Source: Phenylobacterium sp. (GTDB lineage Bacteria; Pseudomonadota; Alphaproteobacteria; Caulobacterales; Caulobacteraceae). From it: a stretch of 33,982 nucleotides of DNA. The notes under the pieces are model-generated. The model was not told the origin of the DNA. It worked only from the letters and a program-made list of their open reading frames with translations, and did no database searches. The DNA lies in contig NZ_JAUYQL010000044.1 in assembly GCF_030697305.1 (NCBI RefSeq), positions 1-33,982 of the forward strand, read 5' to 3'. The position numbers and the translations under genes were made by a program. Position 1 is the stretch's first letter; every line of letters begins with the position of its first letter. Below are positions 1 through 8,919 of the stretch, piece by piece.

Positions 1-221
1 TGGTCGTGGTCATGGATCACGTCGAGAAGTCCGGCGCGCCCAAGCTGCTCAAGGCCTGCACCCTGCCGCTGACCGGCGCCCGCGTGGTCGACCTGGTGGT
101 CACCGACCTTGGCGTCTTCGACATCAATGGTGGACTGAAGCTCCTCGAGCGTGCGCCGGGCGTGTCGTTGGACGAGATCCGCGCCAAGACCGAAGCCGCG
201 TTCGAGGCGATCGGCGGCTAG
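1..221 (+). CDS. scoB: 3-oxoacid CoA-transferase subunit B, C-terminal part (partial)
   Basis: This is the 3' end of a gene that begins before the window; the frame is open from base 3 to the TAG at 219-221. The visible 70 or so residues match the C-terminal end of the beta subunit of succinyl-CoA:3-ketoacid (or 3-oxoadipate) CoA-transferase. The recognisable parts are the stretch MDHVEKSGAPKLL, the segment LPLTGARVVDLVVTDLGVF, and the closing region with GVSLDEIRAKTEA. The enzyme moves CoA from succinyl-CoA to a 3-oxoacid in the cytoplasm and works as a heterodimer with subunit A. The catalytic Glu of subunit B lies in the missing N-terminal part. Whether the substrate is acetoacetate or 3-oxoadipate cannot be told from this fragment. 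Confidence 0.9.
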   Translation, partial: VVVMDHVEKSGAPKLLKACTLPLTGARVVDLVVTDLGVFDINGGLKLLERAPGVSLDEIRAKTEAAFEAIGG

Positions 222-284
222 GCGAGCCTGCATCCGCGTCGCGAGCTCCTACGTATGAGCCTGCAAGGGGCGAAGGAGACGGCG

Positions 285-863
285 ATGCGACGGAATCTGT
301 TGGCGATCACGGCGGGCCTGGCCCTGACCCTTGGCGGCGCGGCCGGCGCTGCGGCTCCGCTGAAGACCGCGATCTTCGCCGGCGGCTGTTTCTGGTCCGC
401 CGAACACGACACCGAGCACCTGCCCGGCGTGACCAATGTGGTGGTCGGCTACTCCGGCGGCGCGCGCCTCAATCCCACCTACGGTAACCACGCCGGCCAC
501 CTGGAGGCGATCAAGGTCACCTACGATCCGGCCAAGACCAGCTACACCAAGTTGGTGGCCGGCTTCTTCCGCCACATCGACCCCACCGACCCAAACGGCC
601 AGATCTGCGATCAGGGCGCGTCCTATCGCACGGCCGTGTTCGTCGCCAACGCCGACGAGCGGGCCAGCGCCGAGGCGGTGAAGACGCAGATCGGCAAGGT
701 GCTGGGCAAGCCGGTGGCGACCCAGGTGCTGCCGGCCTCGACCTTCTGGCCGGCGGAGGCCTACCACCAGGACTATGCGCGCAAGAACCCTGTGGCCTAC
801 AACGCCTACCGCGTCGGCTGCGGTCGCGACCGGGCGATCAAGGCGGTGTGGGCGGGCCGTTGA
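285..863 (+). CDS. msrA: Peptide-methionine (S)-S-oxide reductase MsrA, exported
   Basis: The protein of 192 residues reduces methionine-S-sulfoxide in oxidised proteins. The family signature GCFW is present with the catalytic Cys at residue 35. Further cysteines in ICDQGASYRT and near the C-terminus (RVGCGR) may serve as resolving residues. The ATG at 285 is preferred over the ATG at 255 because AAGGAG lies about 7 bases before it. It also begins a clean signal peptide: RR at positions 2-3, then a hydrophobic run, then an AAA-type cleavage region near residue 24. A periplasmic location is therefore inferred, and the reductant would have to come from an envelope thiol system such as the DsbD-like protein at 10254. 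The 3' end overlaps the convergent glycosyltransferase gene by 26 bp. Confidence 0.93.
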   Translation: MRRNLLAITAGLALTLGGAAGAAAPLKTAIFAGGCFWSAEHDTEHLPGVTNVVVGYSGGARLNPTYGNHAGHLEAIKVTYDPAKTSYTKLVAGFFRHIDPTDPNGQICDQGASYRTAVFVANADERASAEAVKTQIGKVLGKPVATQVLPASTFWPAEAYHQDYARKNPVAYNAYRVGCGRDRAIKAVWAGR

Positions 864-2385
864 GCGCTGCGCGCGGACGCGGCGCGAAACCCTCGCCGAT
901 GAAGATCTCGGCGCGGCGCGAGCGCTTGCGGTCCAGCCGCACGCCGACGAACTCCTGCCCCGACACCCGCGTGAAGTCGCCGACCATCCTGTCCCGATAG
1001 GTCTGCTCCAGGCTGACGGCGAGCACGCGCGCGCCATTGGCCCGGTTGAGCGGGGCGGTGGTCTCGGCCTGGTTCTGCGGCGTCGCCTCCAGCAGCCAGA
1101 TGGTCAGCGGCGGGGCGTCGGGACGGCGCAGGTAGTCGCGCGCATAGTAGGCCATGGCGTTGTAGAGGAAGCGATTGTTGACCGCGATCGCGGTCAGGCC
1201 ATGCTCCGACCGGGCGCGCTCGATCACCGCATCGGTCATCTGCGACCAGCCCTTGGCCCGCTTGAAGCTGTTGGCCATGCCCATGGCCTCGGCGGTGTGC
1301 GGGGCCACGCACCAGACCCAAAACAGCATCGCCAGCACGGCCTGCAGGATCACCGCCGCGGCCAGCCAGCGGCGCGCCCGCCAGCGCAGCAGCCAGGCCG
1401 CGGCCAGCACCGCGCCCGGCAGATAGGCCGCGCCGGACCAGTTGGCGTTGGCCCGGCTGATGAAGGCCTGGGTGGCGACGATCAGCAGCGGCGGTAGGGC
1501 GAAGCAGAGCAGCAGAACGTCTTCCCGCGTCAGCCGCCGCCGGGCCGCCAGGACCACGGCGCCGCCGATCAGCACGGCGAACGGGATCGGCCCGAACACC
1601 CCGAACTGGGAGGTCAGGAAGTCGAGAAGCTCCGCTGCATTGAATAGCTGGCGCCCGCCCCAGGCGGCGTTGGCGGCGGTGTGCTGCACGGTGGCGAAGT
1701 GATGGGCGGCGTTCCAGGCGATGTTGGGCGCCAGGATCAGGGCGAACGCGGCGAGGCCTGCACCGATCGTCGGCCAGCCCCATACCGCGCGGGCCTGGCG
1801 CGAGACGCTGAGGTGTAAAGCCAGGCCAATCACCGCATAGAGCGCGGCATATTTGCTAAGGAAGGCCAGCCCCAGCGTCGCGCCACAGGCCGCCGCAGCC
1901 AGCAGTCGGCCACGGGAATGCTCCGTGGACTGAAGGCTGACATAGGACCACAGGAACAGGCCCAGGAAGAACAGCAGCGGCGCATCGGTGGCGATGATCG
2001 CAGCCGAGAGCTGGATGCCCGGCATCAGGGCGTAGAAAGCCGCGCCGGCCAGGGCTGTCGGTGGGCCGTAAAGTTTGCGCCCGACCGCATAGACCGCCAG
2101 CGCGGCGCCTGCGTGGTAGAACGGCGAAGCGAACCTGACCCAGGGCTCGGCGTCGCCGCCGATCGCCGTGGTCGCCCAGATGGTCCAGGCGATCATCGGC
2201 GGTTTGGAATAGTAGCCGAAGTCCAGCGCCCGCGACCAAAGCCAGTATTGGGCTTCGTCCGGATAAAGGTCGAGGGGCGTGGCGAACAGCACCAGCAGGC
2301 GGACCAGCGTCAGCCCAACGACCAGCGCCGCGACCGTGCGCCATCCGAGATCCCGGGCGCGCGGCTGTGTCACGGCGTCAGGCAA
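838..2385 (-). CDS. GT39-family (ArnT/PMT-like) integral membrane glycosyltransferase
   Basis: A protein of 515 residues with many hydrophobic segments, of the PMT_2/ArnT-like superfamily. These enzymes transfer a sugar from a polyprenyl-phosphate donor to a lipid or protein on the periplasmic side. The first membrane segment (about residues 17-37) is followed by YPDEAQYW with the acidic pair D43-E44, the expected catalytic position in the first periplasmic loop. Also typical are the SKPPMIAW stretch and the second acidic motif ATDAPLLFF. The C-terminal about 120 residues form a soluble domain. The start is a TTG at 2385 with TAGGAG six bases upstream. The acceptor is unknown; lipid A, another glycolipid and a protein are all possible. 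A short reading frame with a better ribosome site overlaps this start (see 2370-2411). Confidence 0.85.
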   Translation of the reverse strand: MPDAVTQPRARDLGWRTVAALVVGLTLVRLLVLFATPLDLYPDEAQYWLWSRALDFGYYSKPPMIAWTIWATTAIGGDAEPWVRFASPFYHAGAALAVYAVGRKLYGPPTALAGAAFYALMPGIQLSAAIIATDAPLLFFLGLFLWSYVSLQSTEHSRGRLLAAAACGATLGLAFLSKYAALYAVIGLALHLSVSRQARAVWGWPTIGAGLAAFALILAPNIAWNAAHHFATVQHTAANAAWGGRQLFNAAELLDFLTSQFGVFGPIPFAVLIGGAVVLAARRRLTREDVLLLCFALPPLLIVATQAFISRANANWSGAAYLPGAVLAAAWLLRWRARRWLAAAVILQAVLAMLFWVWCVAPHTAEAMGMANSFKRAKGWSQMTDAVIERARSEHGLTAIAVNNRFLYNAMAYYARDYLRRPDAPPLTIWLLEATPQNQAETTAPLNRANGARVLAVSLEQTYRDRMVGDFTRVSGQEFVGVRLDRKRSRRAEIFIGEGFAPRPRAALNGPPTPP

Positions 2386-2411
2386 CTCGCGCTCCTATAT
2401 CGGGCAGCCAT
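2370..2411 (-). other. Possible 13-codon upstream reading frame overlapping the glycosyltransferase start
   Basis: On the minus strand a perfect AGGAGG (complement of 2417-2422) lies five bases before an ATG at 2411. That ATG opens a frame reading MAARYRSASCLTP and stopping at 2370-2372, about 13 bases inside the glycosyltransferase gene, in another frame. The glycosyltransferase itself starts with a weaker TTG at 2385. The arrangement would allow translational coupling or dampening. It could also be chance. Confidence 0.3.
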
Positions 2412-2589
2412 GCTCGCCTCCTGAGCGTAGTGCGGCTACGGCGCCACAGTGCTCGCGGGAGGCGCGACACGCATAGCCGACTTCATCAAAATGTCGCCAC
2501 CGAATGCGATTGGCGGCGACTGTACGACATGGGCGCGCGTGGCTAGGTGGGAAGCCGCCGCGTGCGCCGGATCATCTTGGGGACGCACA

Positions 2590-5500
2590 ATGAAATCCAG
2601 ATTGAGCCGCGCGCTCTGCGCGACGACGGTGCTCGCTTGGGCGATGTCCAGTGCAGCGTTCGCCCAGGAGATCACCGGCTCCTTGCGGGGTCAGGTGACA
2701 GATGAAAGCGGCGCGGCGGTGGCCAACGCCACGGTCACCGTGACCCACGTGCCGACCGGCTCGGCGATCACCCAGGTGACCGGCGGCGAAGGGCTGTACT
2801 CGGCGCGGGGCCTGCGCGCCGGCGGACCCTACCGCGTGCGGGCGACGGCGCCAGGCTTCGAGGCGAGCACGGTGTCGGTCGGTGCGATCGGCGTCGGCGA
2901 CGCGGCTAACGTCGACGTGGCGCTGTCGCGTACGGGTTCAGAGGTGGACGAGGTTGTGGTGACCGCCGCGGCGGTCGCGGCGCCCACCGGCGGGCCGGGC
3001 ATCAACCTGTCGTCCGCCGACATCGAGGCGCTGCCGTCGATCAGCCGCGACCTGAAGGACCTGGTGCGGCTGGACCCCTTCGCGACCCTCGATCCGACCA
3101 ATGCGGACGCGCTGTCGTTCGCCGGCTCCAACACCCGGTTCAACCAGTTGACCATCGACGGGGTGCGCCAGAACGACGACTTCGGGCTCAACGGCAACGG
3201 CTATCCGACCCAGCGTTCGCCGGTGTCCCTGGAGGTCATCGAGGCGGTCAACGCCTCCGCGGCGCCCTATAGCGCGATCAACAACGGCTTCATCGGCGGC
3301 CAGATCAACGGCGTGACCAAGGCGGGCGGCAACGAATTCCACGGCTCCATCTACGGCGACAAGACCGGGCGCGACTGGCAGGGCGAGACCGTGCGCGGCG
3401 CGCGCGCCGGCTTCGAGTTCTCGGAGAAGACCTGGGGCGTCACCCTGGGCGGGCCGATCATCCGCGACCGGCTGTTCTTCTTCGCCGGCTACGAGAAGTT
3501 CCACGGCGAACTGGGCTTCGACGAAGGCCCGTTCGACGCCGGCAAGTCGTCATCGATCCCGCGCATCAGCACGTCCGCGGTGGACACCTTCCGCGCCGCG
3601 ACCAAGTCGGTCTACGGCTACGATCCCGGCGGGTACGTCGCCGGCGCCTTCCCGGTCGAGGACGAGAAGTGGTTCGCCAAGCTGGACTGGAACCTGAGTG
3701 ACAGCCATCGCCTGACGCTGGCCTATCAGAACACCCTGGGCAATTCGCTGAATGGCTCGGTGAGCTCGGTCACCGTCAACGGCAATTCGGTCACCCAACC
3801 GCGCCTGGCCCTGACTACGAACCAGTACAACAAGATCGAGGAGCTGACGGCCTACCGCGTGCAGCTCAACTCCGACTGGACTGAGAACCTCTCTACCGAG
3901 CTGCGCTACGGCTTTAAGGAGACCGACACCCAGCAGCTGCCGCTGGGCGGTCTGAGCGTCGGCGAGACCACGGTGAGGGTCGCCGACCTGCCGGGTGTCG
4001 TAACGCCGGGGGCAGGCTTACCGGAGATCCGGTTCGGGGCGGACATCAACCGCCATGACAACTACCTGAACGTGAAGCTGAACGTCTTCGAGGGACTGGC
4101 CCGCTACCGCGCCGGCCCGCACGAGGTGCTGGTGGGCGTGCGCTCCGAAACCGACGAAGCGTTCAACGTGTTCGTCGCCAACTCGCAGGGCAGCTACGCC
4201 TTCGCCACCTACGCCGACTTCCTGGCCAGGCGCGCCAGCGGCTTCACCCTGACCGGCGGCGTCGATCCGACGGCCGGCACGGTACCGGCCACCCTGGGCA
4301 CCGCCCGCAAGGGTGTCGGCCAGTTCGAATACCGGCTGTCCAGCGTCTACGCCGAGGACCGGTTGCAGGTGACCGACACCTTCGACATCACCGCCGGCAT
4401 CCGGTTCGACTGGTACAACATGGACGACGTGCCGACGTTCAACGCGGCGTTCCTGTCGCGCAACGGGTTCTCCAACCAGCAGAACCTCGACGGGATGAAC
4501 ATCCTGCTGCCGCGGGTGAGCTTCAACTGGGAGCCGGCGTCGAACTGGAAGGTCACCGGCGGTCTGGGTCGCTTCTCGTCCACGGGCCTGAACGTGTGGG
4601 TGTCGAACGCCTTCTCGAACAACGGCGTCAATCAGACCAACGCCATCTGCACCAACCCCGTGCTGACCAATGTCGACCTGACCAAGGTCCCGGTCGGCTG
4701 CACCTTCACGCCCGGCAACGGCAACACCAACGTCATCGACCCGACGCTGGCCATTCCCAGCGTCTGGAAGGCCAACCTGTCGCTGGCCTACAACTTCGAC
4801 CTCGGCCGGTTCGGCAACGACTGGCTGGTGCAGCTCGACCTGTTGAAGGTGATCAACGAGAACAGCCTCTACTGGCGCGATCTCCGCGCCGTACAGACCG
4901 GCGTCGCCCCGGACGGCCGGCCGGTCTACTCACGCGGCACGGTTGGCACGACCACCGGCAACGAGAGCGACTTCATGCTCTCGAATCTCGACAAGGGTGG
5001 CGCGGAGGTCTGGGCGATCGGTATCGGCAAGCAATGGAACGAAGGCCTGTTCGACGGCCTGACCGCGAAGTTCATTTACGCCCAGACGCATGCCGAAGAC
5101 GCCAACCCGATGACCAGCTCGATCGCGTTTTCGAGCTACACGCGCTTCGGGACCCAGGATCCGGAACGTCCGCCGGCGGCGACCTCCGACTATGAGGAGC
5201 GCGACCGTTTCAGCTTCGATCTGGCCTATTCGCGGAAGTTCTTCGGCGACAACAAGACCTCGATCCGCATGTACGCCCAGAAGCGGACCGGGCTGCCGTT
5301 CAGCTACACCTTCGCCAACAGCCGCACCGGCAACTTCGACAACGACTTCGGCTACGCGGCGTCCAGCTATTCGGGCCGCCAGGCGACCTCGAATGCGCTG
5401 TTCTATGTGCCCACGGCCAACGATCCGCGCGTTCGATACGCGCCCGGCTTCGACGTGAACGCCTTCAACGCGTTCCTGCAAAGCAGCGGCCTGGCGGGCT

Positions 5501-5883
5501 TCGCGGGCGGCATCGCCGCGCGCAACGCCTTCACCAACCCCGACGTGATGACCGTGGACATGCGGTTCAGCCAGGAACTGCCGGCGTTCCTCCCGAGCGG
5601 CGCCAAGATCGAGGTGTTCATGGATGTCGAGAACCTCGGCAACCTGCTGAACGACGAGTGGGGCGTGCTGGAGCAGTACGACTTCCTGAAGGCCGTGCCG
5701 GTGGTGAACGTCACCTGCAACACCGCGGTCGGCGGACCCACGGTGAACTGCGGAACGCCAGGCGCCTTCTACACCTACAGCGGCACCGGCGTGGGCGGGG
5801 CCTTCGCGGCTCCGCTGAAGCCGTTCCTGTTCCCGTCCCAGTCGCTGTGGCAGATCAAGCTGGGGGCCAAGTTCAAGTTCTGA
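2590..5883 (+). CDS. TonB-dependent receptor with N-terminal carboxypeptidase-regulatory-like domain (Oar-like)
   Basis: A 1097-residue outer membrane receptor. From the ATG at 2590 there is a signal peptide (MKSRLSRALCATTVLAWAMS, cleavage after AFA). An Ig-like carboxypeptidase-regulatory domain follows (about residues 28-110, with GSLRGQVTDESGAAVANATV and a GLYSARGL turn). Next comes a plug domain (about 120-270, with FNQLTIDGVRQND and GGQINGVTKAGGNEFHGS), then a long beta barrel. The protein ends in Phe within LGAKFKF, the usual C-terminal signature of outer membrane barrels. This layout is that of the Oar/OmpA-like TonB-dependent family rather than the classic siderophore receptors. The substrate cannot be inferred. 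The frame is open further upstream to 2449, but the signal peptide decides the start. GGGGA precedes the ATG. The neighbouring agmatine genes follow on the same strand after 79 bp, but I see no direct functional link. Confidence 0.93.
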   Translation: MKSRLSRALCATTVLAWAMSSAAFAQEITGSLRGQVTDESGAAVANATVTVTHVPTGSAITQVTGGEGLYSARGLRAGGPYRVRATAPGFEASTVSVGAIGVGDAANVDVALSRTGSEVDEVVVTAAAVAAPTGGPGINLSSADIEALPSISRDLKDLVRLDPFATLDPTNADALSFAGSNTRFNQLTIDGVRQNDDFGLNGNGYPTQRSPVSLEVIEAVNASAAPYSAINNGFIGGQINGVTKAGGNEFHGSIYGDKTGRDWQGETVRGARAGFEFSEKTWGVTLGGPIIRDRLFFFAGYEKFHGELGFDEGPFDAGKSSSIPRISTSAVDTFRAATKSVYGYDPGGYVAGAFPVEDEKWFAKLDWNLSDSHRLTLAYQNTLGNSLNGSVSSVTVNGNSVTQPRLALTTNQYNKIEELTAYRVQLNSDWTENLSTELRYGFKETDTQQLPLGGLSVGETTVRVADLPGVVTPGAGLPEIRFGADINRHDNYLNVKLNVFEGLARYRAGPHEVLVGVRSETDEAFNVFVANSQGSYAFATYADFLARRASGFTLTGGVDPTAGTVPATLGTARKGVGQFEYRLSSVYAEDRLQVTDTFDITAGIRFDWYNMDDVPTFNAAFLSRNGFSNQQNLDGMNILLPRVSFNWEPASNWKVTGGLGRFSSTGLNVWVSNAFSNNGVNQTNAICTNPVLTNVDLTKVPVGCTFTPGNGNTNVIDPTLAIPSVWKANLSLAYNFDLGRFGNDWLVQLDLLKVINENSLYWRDLRAVQTGVAPDGRPVYSRGTVGTTTGNESDFMLSNLDKGGAEVWAIGIGKQWNEGLFDGLTAKFIYAQTHAEDANPMTSSIAFSSYTRFGTQDPERPPAATSDYEERDRFSFDLAYSRKFFGDNKTSIRMYAQKRTGLPFSYTFANSRTGNFDNDFGYAASSYSGRQATSNALFYVPTANDPRVRYAPGFDVNAFNAFLQSSGLAGFAGGIAARNAFTNPDVMTVDMRFSQELPAFLPSGAKIEVFMDVENLGNLLNDEWGVLEQYDFLKAVPVVNVTCNTAVGGPTVNCGTPGAFYTYSGTGVGGAFAAPLKPFLFPSQSLWQIKLGAKFKF

Positions 5884-5962
5884 TCCTGCGCAGGCCGGCG
5901 CTGCGCGCTTGACGCGGGGCGTCGCCACGCCCATCTGCGCGCGTCCAGCGACGAAGGATCCC

Positions 5963-6967
5963 ATGAGCCTGACCGTACCCGCAGAGTGGGCCCCGCACCG
6001 GGCGATGTGGCTGGGTTTTCCCAGTCATGGCGAGCTCTGGGAGGAGGACCTGGAGCCCGCGCAGCAGGAAGTGGCGGCGCTCGCCCGCGCCCTGGCAGGG
6101 CCCGGTCGGGAGCGCGTGCGTCTGCTCGCCGGATCGCCCGAGGGGCTGGTCGCTGCGCGCGCGCTGCTAGGCGACGTCGTCGGCATTGAGATCGTCGAAG
6201 GCGCTTTCGGCGACATCTGGCTGCGCGATACCGGGCCGATCTTCGCGCAAGGCCCAAAGGGGTTGGAGGCGCGCGCCTTCCGCTTCAACGGCTGGGGCGG
6301 CAAGTACGTGCTGGACGACGACGACACCGTGGCGGCCCAGATCGCGGCGGCGTCGGGCGCGCCGCTCGCCGCCCATGATTTTGTGCTGGAAGGCGGGGCG
6401 CTGGACCACGACGGCGCCGGGACGGTGCTGACCACCCGTCAGTGCCTGCTCAATCCGAATCGCAATCCGGGCTGGGACGACGCCCAGGCCGAGACGGCGC
6501 TGGCCCAGGCGCTCGGCGCCAAAACCGTGCTGTGGCTGGGCGAGGGCCTGCGCGCCGACCACACCGACGGCCATGTGGACAATCTTGCGCGCTTCGTTGC
6601 GCCCGGCGTGGTCGCAGCGCCCGTGGCCTGGGGCCGCGGCGATCCCAACGCCGACGCCTACAACGACGCCGCCTCGCGTCTGGCCGGCATGACCGACGCG
6701 CAGGGGCGTCCGATCCAGGTCATGCGCATCCCATCGCCGGGCTGGATCGACAGTCCGGAAGGCGGGCCGGCGCCGGCCTCGCACATGAATTTCGTCATCG
6801 CCAACGCAGCGGTGATCGTGCCGATCTACGAGGCCCGGCCGGGCGAACTGGTGGTGCAAGCGCTGGAAGCCCTGTTCCCCGACCGCGCGGTCATCGGCCT
6901 GCCGTCGCGCGCCATCCTCACCGGCGGCGGCTCGTTCCACTGCATCACCCAACAGGAGCCCGCCTGA
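5963..6967 (+). CDS. aguA: Agmatine deiminase
   Basis: A 334-residue cytoplasmic enzyme that hydrolyses agmatine to N-carbamoylputrescine and ammonia. It is a porphyromonas-type peptidylarginine deiminase (guanidino-group modifying) family member. Visible landmarks are EWAPHRAMWLGFP at the N-terminus, DIWLRDTGPIF, FNGWGGKY, the acidic/His motif ADHTDGHVDN, and the C-terminal GGGSFHCITQQ with the nucleophilic Cys at residue 327. The ATG at 5963 is chosen because GAAGGA lies five bases before it and homology begins there; the frame is open from a TTG at 5909. Its TGA overlaps the ATG of aguB by one base, so the two are surely co-translated and form a two-step putrescine pathway. Confidence 0.95.
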   Translation: MSLTVPAEWAPHRAMWLGFPSHGELWEEDLEPAQQEVAALARALAGPGRERVRLLAGSPEGLVAARALLGDVVGIEIVEGAFGDIWLRDTGPIFAQGPKGLEARAFRFNGWGGKYVLDDDDTVAAQIAAASGAPLAAHDFVLEGGALDHDGAGTVLTTRQCLLNPNRNPGWDDAQAETALAQALGAKTVLWLGEGLRADHTDGHVDNLARFVAPGVVAAPVAWGRGDPNADAYNDAASRLAGMTDAQGRPIQVMRIPSPGWIDSPEGGPAPASHMNFVIANAAVIVPIYEARPGELVVQALEALFPDRAVIGLPSRAILTGGGSFHCITQQEPA

Positions 6968-7845
6968 TGGCGAGATCCATCCGCGTCGCCGCGATCCAGG
7001 CGTCCTTCGGCGAGGACCTGCAGGCCAACATCGCGCGCACCGCCGAACTGATCCGCGAGGCGGCTGCGCAAGGCGCGCAGGTGATCCTGCCGCCGGAGCT
7101 GTTCCAGGGACCGTACTTCTGCGTCGCCCAGGAGGAACGCTGGTTCGCCCAGGCCCACCCCTGGCGCGAGCACCCGTGCGTCACCGCCTTGGCGCCGCTG
7201 GCGGCCGAGCTTGGCGTGGTGCTGCCGATCTCGATCTTCGAGCGCGAGGGCCCGCACTACTTCAACAGCCTGGTGATGGCCGACGCCGACGGCAGCCTGC
7301 TCGGCGTCTATCGCAAGAGCCATATCCCCGACGGGCCGGGCTATATGGAGAAGTACTATTTCCGTCCCGGCGACACCGGCTTCCGCGTCTGGGACACCCG
7401 CTTCGGGCGGCTCGGCGTCGGCATCTGCTGGGACCAGTGGTACCCGGAGTGCGCGCGAGCGATGGCGCTGATGGGCGCTGAGGTGCTGCTCTATCCCACA
7501 GCCATCGGCTCGGAGCCTCACGATCCCAGCCTGGACACCGCCGCGCCGTGGCGCCGCGCCATGCAGGGGCACGCGGTCTCCAATGTGATCCCCGTGGTCG
7601 GCGCCAACCGCACCGGCTTCGAGCCGTGGGAGGGGTATCCCAACGGCGGCCAGAGCTTCTATGGGTCGAGCTTCATCGCCGATCACCGGGGTGACTTGGT
7701 CGCCGAGCTCGGACGGACGGACGAGGGGGTGATCACGGCCAGCTTCGACCTTGAGCACCTGGCCACCCACAGGGCCGCGTGGGGATTCTTCCGCGACCGC
7801 CGGCCGGATCTCTACCGCTCGCTAGTCGATCCCCGGCCGGCCTGA
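6967..7845 (+). CDS. aguB: N-carbamoylputrescine amidase
   Basis: A 292-residue nitrilase-superfamily enzyme that hydrolyses N-carbamoylputrescine to putrescine, CO2 and ammonia. The nitrilase catalytic triad is complete: Glu44 in LPPELFQGPYF, Lys117 in YRKSHIPDG, and Cys154 in GICWDQWYPE. The sequences YMEKYYFRPGDTGF and ANRTGFEPW are typical of the AguB branch. The ATG at 6967 overlaps the aguA stop codon (TGATG), so translation is coupled. The same frame is open upstream inside aguA, but that part is a shadow and shows no homology. Together with aguA this gives an arginine/agmatine route to putrescine. No arginine decarboxylase is in the window. Confidence 0.95.
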   Translation: MARSIRVAAIQASFGEDLQANIARTAELIREAAAQGAQVILPPELFQGPYFCVAQEERWFAQAHPWREHPCVTALAPLAAELGVVLPISIFEREGPHYFNSLVMADADGSLLGVYRKSHIPDGPGYMEKYYFRPGDTGFRVWDTRFGRLGVGICWDQWYPECARAMALMGAEVLLYPTAIGSEPHDPSLDTAAPWRRAMQGHAVSNVIPVVGANRTGFEPWEGYPNGGQSFYGSSFIADHRGDLVAELGRTDEGVITASFDLEHLATHRAAWGFFRDRRPDLYRSLVDPRPA

Positions 7846-7850
7846 TCGCG

Positions 7851-8735
7851 CTAGCGCACGACCGTCAAACCGTTCTTCACGACGGTGACGCCACGCGCCT
7901 TCACGTGCACCTCGAACGAGATCTCCTTGCCGTCGCGCCACAGGTCGATGGTGAAAACGTCGCCAGGATAGACCGGCGACGACCAGCGAAGCTGGTGGCT
8001 GGCCATCTGATCGGTGTCGTAATCCAGCATCGCCTGCAGAACGGCGCGACAGGTGATCCCGAACGTGCACAGCCCATGCAGGATCGGCCGGTCGAAGCCC
8101 GACACGCGAGCCGCCTCTGGGTCGATATGCAGCGGGTTGGTGTCACCGCTCAGCCGGTAGATTGCGCACTGGTCCGGCCGCGTGGCGATCTCGATCGTCT
8201 TGTCGGGCGCGCGAGTCGGCGTCGGGTGCGGCTTGGGCGCGCCTTCCGAGGGGCCGCCGAAGCCGCCGTCAGCGCGGGCGAACGAGGACGTGGTGAGCGT
8301 CACAACCTTCTCGCCCGCAGCGTCGGTCCACACCGACTCGTTGAACAGAATGGCGCCCTTGTCCTTGCCTTTATCGATGGCGCCGGTGACGCCGCCGGTC
8401 ACGGTGAAGGCGCCCGAGGGCGGCAGAGGCCGGTGAAGTTCGACCTTCTGTTCGCCGTGCAGGACGGCGGTGTAGTCGAGGGTGGTTTCGCGCGAACCGG
8501 GCGAAGCGGAGCTGTTCGCGGGCGGCCAGAAACCGCCATTGGCGGTAGCCAGCACGGTGACGGCGCTGGGCAGCACCTTCAGCCGCTTCTCATAGACGAA
8601 GTCCAGTTCCTGCTCGTTCAGCGGATCGGCGCCCATGCCGACGCCCACGGCGTACAGCATCACGTCCTTCTCGACGTAGCTGAAGGTCTTCGGCGCGGAC
8701 TTCTGCTGCAGGATGTCGGGGTAGTAGATCGGCAT
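7851..8735 (-). CDS. MaoC-family (hydratase 2-type) enoyl-CoA hydratase
   Basis: A 294-residue double hot-dog protein like the 2-enoyl-CoA hydratase part of peroxisomal multifunctional enzyme 2. The C-terminal hot dog carries the hydratase-2 motif YRLSGDTNPLHIDP followed by GFDRPILHGLCTFG, with the catalytic Asp198 and His203. The N-terminal hot dog (about residues 1-150) is the substrate-binding, non-catalytic half. It should hydrate trans-2-enoyl-CoA to the (R)-3-hydroxyacyl-CoA in fatty acid or polyhydroxyalkanoate metabolism. The ATG at 8735 is preferred because GAGGAA stands just before it; the longer frame upstream has no family similarity. The gene converges on aguB with a 5 bp gap. 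Confidence 0.9.
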   Translation of the reverse strand: MPIYYPDILQQKSAPKTFSYVEKDVMLYAVGVGMGADPLNEQELDFVYEKRLKVLPSAVTVLATANGGFWPPANSSASPGSRETTLDYTAVLHGEQKVELHRPLPPSGAFTVTGGVTGAIDKGKDKGAILFNESVWTDAAGEKVVTLTTSSFARADGGFGGPSEGAPKPHPTPTRAPDKTIEIATRPDQCAIYRLSGDTNPLHIDPEAARVSGFDRPILHGLCTFGITCRAVLQAMLDYDTDQMASHQLRWSSPVYPGDVFTIDLWRDGKEISFEVHVKARGVTVVKNGLTVVR

Positions 8736-8919
8736 GAGGTTTCCTCTGACCCGGCGACCGCATCTGACGGCGGGCTCGTTGGGCGACATTGGAGCCGCTG
8801 AACCCCGGCGGCGCAAGACGACGCTTACAGCGACGTTTGCCGCTCGCGCGTCGATCAGTTAGAAGCGCGGAATCTTGCCCGACCGCCCGCTTTCCGGCGG
8901 CTATTTCGAAGGCTTTCCC

